A stretch of DNA of 60,150 nt from Odoribacter sp. (lineage in GTDB: Bacteria > Bacteroidota > Bacteroidia > Bacteroidales > Prolixibacteraceae), in the NCBI GenBank assembly GCA_013824715.1, contig PNOH01000029.1, positions 1-60,150 on the forward strand. Reading direction: 5' to 3'. The notes below the pieces were generated by a model. The model was not told where the DNA came from, did not search any database, and was given only the letters and a program-made list of their open reading frames with translations. Position numbers and translations under genes: made by a program. Positions 9,722-17,462 of the stretch are shown here, in pieces. Position 1 is the stretch's first letter. Every line of letters begins with the position of its first letter.

Positions 9722-11851
9722 CTATTTGGATATTCCTTCAAGGGTAAATAAGAACACATAATTCAAAGCAACATCTTTCAAATAGTCAAAACGACCACTT
9801 GCCCCGCCATGGCCGTAATCCATGTTGGTATGAAGAAGCAGTACATTATTATCAGTTTTCATCGCCCGTAGCCGGGCAACCCATTTGGCTGGTTCGAAAT
9901 ATTGCACCTGGCTATCGTGTAACCCTGTTGTGACAATCATATTCGGATAGCTTTTCTTTTCAACATTTTCATAAGGGCTGTAGCTTTTCATGTAGAAATA
10001 GGCATCCTTGTTTTTTGGGTTGCCCCATTCATCAAATTCATTGGTGGTAAGCGGAATACTTTCATCCAGCATAGTATTTACCACGTCAACAAAGGGAACC
10101 TGTGCAACAATGCCATTCCACATTTCAGGAGCAAGGTTTACAATCGCACCCATTAATAATCCTCCGGCGCTGCCTCCCATTGCGTAAAGGTGTTTTTTAC
10201 CGGTATATTTTTCCGTGATCAAAAACTTTCCACAATCAATAAAATCGTTAAACGTGTTGATCTTTTTCATCAGCTTTCCATCTTCATACCATTGGCGTCC
10301 CATTTCCTGACCTCCGCGGATGTGGGCAATGGCATACACAAAACCCCGGTTAAGCAAACTTAAGCGGGCGCTGCTAAAACTGGCATCCATACTGGCGCCA
10401 TAGCTTCCATAACCATACAGAAGCAATGGAGCATTGCCATCTTTCTTAAAGCCTTTTTTATACACCAGCGAAATGGGAACCTTTGTTCCATCTTTGGCAA
10501 TGGCCGATAATCGTTCAGTTATATAATCAGCAGAATTATAACCTCCAAGTACTTCCTGTTGTTTCTTCAAAGTTTTAACCCTGGTGGTCATGTTATAATC
10601 GAAGGTCGAAGATGGAATGGTCAGGGACGTATAACCGTAACGCAAAACACTGCTATTATATTCAGGATTAGCGCCAAAGTTTGCCGAATAGGCAGGTTCG
10701 CCAAAATCAAGGTAATGTTCAGTATTATCTTTCAGGCTTCTGATCCGTAATTTAACCAGGCCATCTTTCCGTTCGTTGATCACGATAAAGTCTTTAAATT
10801 CTTCCACACCCTGAAGCAAAACATCGTTGCGCACCGGAATCACTTCTTTCCAATTGGCAACCTCTGTTTTTTCCAACGGACATTCCATCAGTTTGAAATT
10901 CTTCGCATCATCTTTATTGGTACGAATTAAAAATTTGTTGGCCAGAGGGATTACACTGTATAAAACATCTTTCATCCGGGGCTGGAATACTTTAAACGCG
11001 TCATTCGGTTTGGCTGCGTCAATCATCCGGTATTCCGAAGACATGGTTGCCTGAGAGACAATGAAAATGTATTTGTTATTTTTGCTTTTTCCTACCCCAA
11101 TGTAGTTGCTTTTATCTTTTTCTTCATACACCAGAACATCTGTTGCAGCATTGGTTCCCAGCGTATGTCGCTGTATTTTTTCAGATAAAAGTGTTACCGG
11201 ATTTTTTGAAGTATAGAAGATCGTTTTATTATCGTTTGCCCAACAAGGATCACCTTCTGTATTTTGAATGGCATCTTTCAGGATTTCACCTGTTTCCAGA
11301 TTTTTAAAATGAATAGAATACTGTCTTCTGCTTACCAGATCAACCCCGAAAGCCAGCAGCTTATTGTCTTCGCTAACCTCAAAACCAGTAGCCGAATAAT
11401 AGGAATGTCCTTCTGCCATCTGATCCACATCGAGCAAGATCTCTTCAGTGGCATCCAGAGTTCCTTTTTTCCGGCAATATTTATAGTATTGTTTTCCATC
11501 TTCGGTCCGGGTATAGTAGAAATAACCGTTTTTAAAGACCGGTACACTCTCGTCTTTTTCTTTAATCCGTCCCTTCATTTCGGCAAACAAATTCTCCTGA
11601 AAAGTTTTAGTATTGCTCATCACGGCATCCAAATAACTGTTTTCGGCTGTCAGATAGTTCACTACGCTGGTACTGTCGGGACCTTTGCCAAAATAATCGT
11701 ACATCCAGTAATATTCGTCTAATACCTTATCATCGTGCAAGGTACGCCAGTGTTCTTTTTTTTCGGCAACCGGAGCCGTTGCCTTTTGAAATTGTGCTTT
11801 CAAACTCATAGCAGAAAAAATCAGGATCAAAAATAGAGATGTGTTTCTCAT
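9722..11851 (-). CDS. S9 family oligopeptidase (oligopeptidase B / prolyl oligopeptidase-like)
   Basis: 709 aa with an N-terminal hydrophobic stretch (MRNTSLFLILIFSAMSLKAQ) suggesting export to the periplasm. A seven-bladed propeller region (about 70-430) precedes an alpha/beta hydrolase domain. The catalytic triad reads Ser561 (MGGSAGG), Asp646 (GLHDSQV) and His681 (YGHGGASG). The sequence YGSYGASMDASFSSARLSLLNRG resembles oligopeptidase B more than true prolyl oligopeptidase. Role: degradation of short peptides. Convergent with the pectate lyase gene. No regulatory site recognised. Confidence 0.9.
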   Translation of the reverse strand: MRNTSLFLILIFSAMSLKAQFQKATAPVAEKKEHWRTLHDDKVLDEYYWMYDYFGKGPDSTSVVNYLTAENSYLDAVMSNTKTFQENLFAEMKGRIKEKDESVPVFKNGYFYYTRTEDGKQYYKYCRKKGTLDATEEILLDVDQMAEGHSYYSATGFEVSEDNKLLAFGVDLVSRRQYSIHFKNLETGEILKDAIQNTEGDPCWANDNKTIFYTSKNPVTLLSEKIQRHTLGTNAATDVLVYEEKDKSNYIGVGKSKNNKYIFIVSQATMSSEYRMIDAAKPNDAFKVFQPRMKDVLYSVIPLANKFLIRTNKDDAKNFKLMECPLEKTEVANWKEVIPVRNDVLLQGVEEFKDFIVINERKDGLVKLRIRSLKDNTEHYLDFGEPAYSANFGANPEYNSSVLRYGYTSLTIPSSTFDYNMTTRVKTLKKQQEVLGGYNSADYITERLSAIAKDGTKVPISLVYKKGFKKDGNAPLLLYGYGSYGASMDASFSSARLSLLNRGFVYAIAHIRGGQEMGRQWYEDGKLMKKINTFNDFIDCGKFLITEKYTGKKHLYAMGGSAGGLLMGAIVNLAPEMWNGIVAQVPFVDVVNTMLDESIPLTTNEFDEWGNPKNKDAYFYMKSYSPYENVEKKSYPNMIVTTGLHDSQVQYFEPAKWVARLRAMKTDNNVLLLHTNMDYGHGGASGRFDYLKDVALNYVFLFTLEGISK

Positions 11852-11950
11852 AACTTCAGGTATTTAGAATGGACTTTCAATTGGTCAGCCGATCAACAAT
11901 AATAATCAAGATTTATCAATTTTCATCAAACAAGCAAGCAGTTTATAAGT

Positions 11951-12436
11951 TCATTCCACCTTTCCAACGATCACCACATAGTTTTTCCCGTACTTTTTGG
12001 CACATTTCGGACAGGTAGTGTACCACATATAACATTTATTGATGGTGTAACCTTTGTTTATTGCAACCTTATCATAGTCTTTACACCATTTTTCGGTATC
12101 GCGGAAAGGGCCTTCATACACTTTGCTGTAAAATTTACCGCTAAAGGTGATATTTTCAGCATCAGGAATTTCCTTGTCAACCGCGAGGTAGAGGTCCATA
12201 TTCCATTTCGAAGTATGGTCAGAAAGGCCAAGATAATCAGGCATAGTAGCGCCAGTTTTGGTCAGTCTTTCGTCAAACCGTTTCATAACACTGCCAAAAT
12301 TCATGGGCATATAAAACAAGGTAAAAACCTTGTCCTTGATGAACAGTTTGTTTTTCCATTCGAAGGTTTTGTCGTCCCATGGAATTGGGTCAAATTCAGG
12401 ACAACAGATTTGATCGGATTCAGATTGTGTTTTCAT
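11951..12436 (-). CDS. GyrI-like small-molecule-binding protein (hypothetical)
   Basis: 161 aa, soluble, with no signal sequence. The pattern of an N-terminal segment followed by FGSVMKRFDERLTKTGATMPDYLGLSDH, a strand pair, and YVVIVGKVE suggests a GyrI-like (SHS2-type) effector-binding fold; Bacteroidota homologues are often labelled only 'hydrolase'. Two cysteine-rich spots are present: ICCPEFDP near the N-terminus and CPKCAKKYGKNY near the C-terminus. The CPKC pair could bind a metal. Function unknown. Neighbours are unrelated. Confidence 0.6.
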   Translation of the reverse strand: MKTQSESDQICCPEFDPIPWDDKTFEWKNKLFIKDKVFTLFYMPMNFGSVMKRFDERLTKTGATMPDYLGLSDHTSKWNMDLYLAVDKEIPDAENITFSGKFYSKVYEGPFRDTEKWCKDYDKVAINKGYTINKCYMWYTTCPKCAKKYGKNYVVIVGKVE

Positions 12437-12476
12437 AATGATATGTTTTTTAGGATAAAAAAAATATAGAGTTCAA

Positions 12477-13277
12477 TTATAACCGAAATGTGTACGTGTA
12501 TTTCAGCAATATTGTTCTTCCTGCCGAGTATGGAAGTGAGGGAATCTCCCGCGAAATGTATGTATTTAATCCTTCGTTGTAAACAAGGTACAAATCGTTT
12601 CCCTCATGTGGGTTATACCTGAACCTGAAGTTGGCAAAAACCTTGTCAACTGCTGTGTTATACTGAATGAATGATGTAAGCTCTGTTTTGGTAGTCATAG
12701 TCAACTGGCCCTTCATTCCCGGGATGTGATTGGTAAAATGCATCGTCCGCGATGGAAAGCTTACATAGTCGAGGTAATAGGTCCGGCCCAGATTAAATCC
12801 GCTGCCGATATTCAACATCGGATTGGCATAAAGTTTTACTGCTCCATCGGTTCGCAAGCCGTTTGGATTGGTCCAGAACGAAACCGCATTTTGCTGGTCA
12901 TAATAGGTATCGAGTAGTATCCCCAGCCAGTCACACGATGAAGTTGCGTAATCCCTTTTCTTACCAACCGCCCTGATGCTATGCGGGTCTTTGCAATTTA
13001 ATACTCCTGAAACATAGAAATACTGGTCGTCGTACGCCAACTTGATCACTGATATTTCGGTTGGTTCAATTCCAAAAACAGCCATGTGCATCACCATTTT
13101 TAATGCCGGAACCGACTGCCAGGCTTCTTCATCAGGAATTCCGTCGAAGTTGATAGCTTCTGATATTTTACTGACAGCCAACGGTTCCTGGGCATGGCTG
13201 TTTATCGAAAACAGAAGGATCATTATTGGAACCATTGTAATTAAATGGAAAGGCCAGCTTTTCAGAAAATCGTACAT
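12477..13277 (-). pseudogene. DUF5916/CBM9-like protein with its middle missing
   Basis: 266 aa with a signal peptide (MVPIMILLFSINSHAQ). Residues about 30-170 match the N-terminal carbohydrate-binding (CBM9-like) part of DUF5916 proteins (INFDGIPDEEAW, SFWTNPNGLRTDGAVK). Directly after KLYANP the sequence reads MLNIGSGFNLGRTYYLDY...FIQYNTAVDKVFANFRFRYN...EGNDLYLVYNEGLNT...LLKYTYTF, which from memory of the family is the last beta-barrel strands of the same proteins. Full-length members are roughly 700-900 aa, so about 500 aa of the barrel appear to be absent while the frame is kept. Called a pseudogene with reserve: it could be a secreted mini-protein still in use. An alternative start is the second in-frame Met at 13235. 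Confidence 0.6.
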
Positions 13278-13421
13278 TGTGACTTTTTATGGAACTACTG
13301 TTATTATAACCGATATGCGTGTTTTTTTTATCAAGTTTCATAGGACTTCGTTTCACTATGTCCTATGCTGTTACATGTCGGGGCGTTGCCCCTTGTATGC
13401 GATGGTTTGGTTATCATGTTT

Positions 13422-14843
13422 TTATTTTGTTTCTCCTGCCTTAAACATAGTCCATGGCTGAGTCGGGCGGTCTATGAGCAATCCCGTCGTCCAATCGTAT
13501 TGTGGATGTTCTTCTAAATAGGCATTGGCATTGAATGGCAAATCACATGAACTGCCCCATTTGGCAACGAATGACATTTGTTTTGCCATTTTAGAATCAA
13601 TCACTTTGCCATCCAAAATGCCGGCAGGATAAAATGGCTCTGCCCAACCGGGAGTTTGATTATTTGGATCGAGATAATAGTGAGCACATAAAGTTCTGCT
13701 ACCTGGTTTTGAAGTATTTAAGTAGGTATCAAAATGATCGGCTTCAAATTCTTTGGCACGTTCGAGGTTAATTTTTCCGGCATTTTCTTTCATTAACTGT
13801 TTCCAGCGAACCCGCCGGGCGATGGAAGATTCCCTGATGTCTGTTTCCCGGGCTTTAGTCTCGAAACGCAAAATATTTAAATCTTCAGCAATATTGGAAC
13901 CGACAAAATAGCCGTCTTTCTTTTTTTCGAATCCGGTGTATTTCAGCCCAAGTTCGAGCCGGGCAATTTCGTTGGTATTGATATCGCCAATTAACCAGGC
14001 ATTGGCGTACCCACCATTGTTCCCTTTTTTCATGATTTCGCACCATTCATCAATCGAAGAGGCATATTGAGTGGCATGTCGCATACGTGCAAATTCGGGA
14101 ATGCCTTTTTCGTCGAAAGGGAAGAAAGCGCCAATTGTTGTTTCGGAGCCAACAAGCCCGGCGCTCGTCACAAAAAAATCGGTCCCGCTGTGAATGAATC
14201 CGGCAAAGGATTGCATGAGTATCCGATGGCCATTTTGGGGTAAAATATCAAGGATGATATTGCAAAGCGGATAAAAATAATCAAAATGAGTGTTGTGCCC
14301 GAGGACGATGCCTCCATCGGCCGTCATATTGCCAGTCGCTATAAAAGAACTACAGCCCTGTTTTGCAGGATCAGGTGAATTCGGCGAAACGGTATCTTTT
14401 ACTGAAGGCCACCAGTACCATAAAAGTTCCATCAAGCCATTGTAGGTCACCATTTCGTCACGGCTTGTTGGATTGCCAGCCGCTTTCATCCCTTCCACGA
14501 TCCCATCAATTTCCGTAATATTTTCGTCATCAACTTTGGGTGTGAACATTCTGCCAGCCTTCTGTACCAACCATTGCCACTCCAAAGCGCTTTGATAGCG
14601 CCAGACCTCGCTCAAAACCCTGATTGATTCCTTTATCTCCTTAGCAAGCAGGTATCCATGCTGGAAACCACGTTCTTGTGGCGAACCTTCAATGTGGAGA
14701 TAAATCCACCCGTTTCTTTCGTGACGATTTGCTTTTGACAGCCAGGTTTTCTGCTCATTGGTGAGTTGATTGGCAGTTTGAGCGCTGACAAGAGTGGAAC
14801 AAATAAAAAGCGACAAAAGGAAAATAATTGCTTTTTTCTTCAT
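13422..14843 (-). CDS. C45-type acyltransferase/peptidase or phospholipase B-like hydrolase, exported
   Basis: 473 aa with a clear signal peptide (IIFLLSLFICSTLVSAQ). The motif SPQERGFQHGYLLA and the NTN-hydrolase-like core QGCSSFIATGNMTADGGIVLGHNTHFD point to the C45/phospholipase B-like superfamily. Cys164 would become the N-terminal nucleophile after self-cleavage. Members split amide bonds of acylated amino acids, penicillins or lipids; the substrate here is not predictable. It lies 145 bases upstream of the deleted DUF5916-like gene on the same strand. Superfamily is fairly sure, activity is inference. Confidence 0.75.
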   Translation of the reverse strand: MKKKAIIFLLSLFICSTLVSAQTANQLTNEQKTWLSKANRHERNGWIYLHIEGSPQERGFQHGYLLAKEIKESIRVLSEVWRYQSALEWQWLVQKAGRMFTPKVDDENITEIDGIVEGMKAAGNPTSRDEMVTYNGLMELLWYWWPSVKDTVSPNSPDPAKQGCSSFIATGNMTADGGIVLGHNTHFDYFYPLCNIILDILPQNGHRILMQSFAGFIHSGTDFFVTSAGLVGSETTIGAFFPFDEKGIPEFARMRHATQYASSIDEWCEIMKKGNNGGYANAWLIGDINTNEIARLELGLKYTGFEKKKDGYFVGSNIAEDLNILRFETKARETDIRESSIARRVRWKQLMKENAGKINLERAKEFEADHFDTYLNTSKPGSRTLCAHYYLDPNNQTPGWAEPFYPAGILDGKVIDSKMAKQMSFVAKWGSSCDLPFNANAYLEEHPQYDWTTGLLIDRPTQPWTMFKAGETK

Positions 14844-15001
14844 GGTAATCAGAGTTTTAGGTTATAAATGTACAAAATATCTCATTACAAGTCAACAGAC
14901 TAACAGATAAAATTCATTTGGTACAACCCTCCGATTTTGACACAATATGAGTATTAAGGTCTTTTCACAAAGCAATATTCCATCACTAAATTTTACGCTG
15001 G

Positions 15002-15514
15002 TTAATTCAAACTTTTTGACCAGGGATAAATTGATCTCGATGCGCAGAAACTGCCCTGTTTTTGAGACCGCAAATCGAGCAGGTTCACGAGGGCTTGTTG
15101 TGAACCAAGATAAGGTTCAATAATTCGTAGATTGTATTTTCCGGGTTCAACACCTTCTATTTCAATATCAAGATCGTACAGGCAATTGCACTTGCAGCCC
15201 AAATGTTTTTCGAACTCCTGAATGATGATGGTATCGTTGCGGTAGATTACTGTACACCATAAACTTTCGGGACAGCAGTTGAATCCGGCATTGAGATGTT
15301 TTAAAATGAGTTTACGGTTATACTGATCAAACGCAAACTCAATACAGCTTTGCGAAGGGGGCGTCTGCAACATTGCACCAGCTGACTTTAATCCATTGCA
15401 CTGTGGATTGCCGTTAATACGAATCGTCAGCTCCATTTCTGTCTGATTTTCGGATTCTGAAGTGCACGAAAAGAACAGCCCGAGCAAAAACAGGATGGAA
15501 AGGATTGATTTCAT
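15002..15514 (-). CDS. Hypothetical lipoprotein
   Basis: 170 aa from the ATG at 15514. The longer open frame adds nine residues before a clean signal sequence (MKSILSILFLLGLFFSC), so the internal ATG was chosen. The lipobox LFFSC predicts a lipid-anchored protein. The mature part has eight or more cysteines, including CC in FNCCPESLWC and CKCNC in HLGCKCNCLYDLD, suggesting disulfides or metal binding. I do not recognise the family. The final residues NLLDLRSQKQGSFCASRS do not resemble a known domain. Confidence 0.6.
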   Translation of the reverse strand: MKSILSILFLLGLFFSCTSESENQTEMELTIRINGNPQCNGLKSAGAMLQTPPSQSCIEFAFDQYNRKLILKHLNAGFNCCPESLWCTVIYRNDTIIIQEFEKHLGCKCNCLYDLDIEIEGVEPGKYNLRIIEPYLGSQQALVNLLDLRSQKQGSFCASRSIYPWSKSLN

Positions 15515-15586
15515 TTCCGGATGTTTAAGATCCACTTGCATTAACGGGAAAGGTGGTCGGATGGTTTCAAACAGAAGCTCAAATAA

Positions 15587-16222
15587 TCACACCAAACCAA
15601 GGTATTTCACTCCTTCGTAAATAAAAAGTAAAGAGAAAAGGAGTAAAACTATTCCCAGCAATCTCATCGTCCACAGATAGATGATGTTCGTGAGTAATAC
15701 TTTCGATTTCGAGACAAGGAATGCAACACCAATTTTTGAGCCTATGAGGAAGACATAAAACGATAGCAGGAATAAAATTAGCGCCAGAAGATTGGTTTCA
15801 AATGCCTTTAATGCCAATGGCGACCCAACAGTGATCCAAAAAAGGTAAGGATGCGGGCTTAAAAAATTGGCAATAATTCCTTTTTTCAGCGACCTGGCAT
15901 AGGTGTCGGTTAGGTGAAAGTTCAATTCCCTTGTCTTTAAGGTTTCATAAGCCAGGTAAGCAATGAAAATTCCGCCGAGAATAGAAATAGCCCCAAGTAT
16001 AGAGTTGAACTGTGAAAGCCTTGAAAAAACGAAAAAGGAAATCAAAACGATTGGGATATCGGTAATCAGGGGAGAAATCGCAATTTTGATTCCTTCCTTT
16101 TTACTGTGCTTCAAAGTCTCTGATATGACAAGAGTTAATAAAGGTCCGGGAGATATTCCTGCGGTCAGTCCAAAAAGTGCCCCAACAGTAAAAAACTTTA
16201 ACGTAGTCAATGCTTCAAACAT
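15587..16222 (-). CDS. LysE/RhtB family amino-acid exporter
   Basis: 211 aa with six hydrophobic segments. The N-terminus GALFGLTAGISPGPLLTLVISETL carries the LysE-family GxxPGP signature, and NFLSPHPYLFWITVGSPL is the conserved second motif. It should export an amino acid across the inner membrane. Start: the ATG at 16222 fits the family length; the longer frame would add 13 charged residues. The arginine/proline genes lie several kb away, so a link to arginine export is not supported by position. Confidence 0.85.
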   Translation of the reverse strand: MFEALTTLKFFTVGALFGLTAGISPGPLLTLVISETLKHSKKEGIKIAISPLITDIPIVLISFFVFSRLSQFNSILGAISILGGIFIAYLAYETLKTRELNFHLTDTYARSLKKGIIANFLSPHPYLFWITVGSPLALKAFETNLLALILFLLSFYVFLIGSKIGVAFLVSKSKVLLTNIIYLWTMRLLGIVLLLFSLLFIYEGVKYLGLV

Positions 16223-16341
16223 AGATTTAGATTCCAATTTAAACCGATGCCTAAAATACATTTTTTAGCGTTACAACTGGTATTTGGTAATTAATAAGGT
16301 TACTCCACATGTTACTTCATGATAACCTTCTTTTCTTCCGG

Positions 16342-17319
16342 TTAAACCAGGTACGGAATTGTAAAATAAAATGTTGAGCCTTTCCCTTCTTCGCTCTCAA
16401 CCCAGATTTTGCCACCTAACATTTCCACATAAGATTTCGCGATGGCCAATCCTAACCCGGCACCTTCGTATTTCCGGCTTAGCGATTCACTGGCTTGCCT
16501 GAACCTTTCGAAAATGAATTCCTTCTGATCAGGCCGGATGCCAATACCTGTATCCCTCACATAAAATTCCAATAGAGAGGTTGCATCCAACGTCTCTACG
16601 ATATTGCACCCAATTTCGATGGATCCGGTTTTGGTAAATTTAATGGCATTATTGACCAGGTTCGAAAGAATGGTAAAAAGCTTATTCCGGTCTGTTTTAA
16701 TAATGGTTTCTTTTGCCGGCAAAGCATTTTTATAGTTAATCTGTAATCTTTTTTGCTCAGCCTCCGGCTTAAAAAAAGTATAAATGTCATTCATTTTCTC
16801 ATTAACATTTGTTTCAGTAACAAAAACTATTATTTGTCCCGATTCTATTTTCGAAATATCAACAATATCATTGATCGTATTAAGCATTCGTACTCCGCAT
16901 TTTTCAATGGTGCTGATATATTCTTGCTGTTGTTCTCCGGTAAGATCTGGTTCTTTTAGTATTTGGGCAAAACCCAGAATGCCATTCATGGGTGTCCGGA
17001 TTTCATGGCTTATATTGGTAAGAAAGGCTGATTTTAACCGGTCGCTTTCTTCGGCTTTTTCTTTGGCTTTGATCAATTCGTTAATCATCTCCTTGCGTTG
17101 GGTAATATCTTCTTTCACTGCCAGGAAATGGGTAATCGCTCCTTTTTCGTTGAAGATAGGCGATATGGTGGCGTACTCCCAGTACAATTCGCCATTCTTC
17201 TTTTTATTATGAAACTCGCCTTGCCATTCCCTGCCTGATAAAATAGTATCCCAAAGAACCTGATACTCACTAGCTGGGATTTCGCCTGATTTAAGTACTC
17301 GCGGATTTTTACCAACCAA
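16342..17319 (-). CDS. Histidine kinase C-terminal part (PAS-HisKA-HATPase), separated by frameshift
   Basis: 325 aa from an internal ATG, but the reading frame is open upstream to about 17475 and encodes the first half of the same PAS domain (AVEQSPVSILITDTNGNIEYSNPK), so the ATG at 17319 is not a natural start. It contains the rest of the PAS domain plus PAC (FLAVKEDITQRKE), HisKA with His105 in SHEIRTPMNG, and a HATPase with N box (NLVNNAIKF), G1 (DTGIGI) and G2 (GAGLGLAI). It is the catalytic half of the PocR kinase encoded immediately upstream, joined by a one-base deletion at 17475-17478. Without ribosomal frameshifting it would be made, if at all, as an orphan fragment. Confidence 0.75.
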   Translation of the reverse strand: MVGKNPRVLKSGEIPASEYQVLWDTILSGREWQGEFHNKKKNGELYWEYATISPIFNEKGAITHFLAVKEDITQRKEMINELIKAKEKAEESDRLKSAFLTNISHEIRTPMNGILGFAQILKEPDLTGEQQQEYISTIEKCGVRMLNTINDIVDISKIESGQIIVFVTETNVNEKMNDIYTFFKPEAEQKRLQINYKNALPAKETIIKTDRNKLFTILSNLVNNAIKFTKTGSIEIGCNIVETLDATSLLEFYVRDTGIGIRPDQKEFIFERFRQASESLSRKYEGAGLGLAIAKSYVEMLGGKIWVESEEGKGSTFYFTIPYLV

Positions 17320-17462
17320 TTCAGCAAGTTGATAACCGGTAATTTCAGTTACTTTCGGGTTGCTGTATTCTATATTACCATTGGTATCGGTAATTAGAAT
17401 AGAAACCGGACTTTGCTCAACTGCCGTTGATAATTTGACTAGTTCTGCTTCATGCTTTTTTC

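Noticed and set aside
13042-13461. 139-aa plus-strand frame across the DUF5916-like gene start
   Set aside because: Mostly antisense to the gene at 12477-13277 and without family features; the remainder is a short repeat gap.
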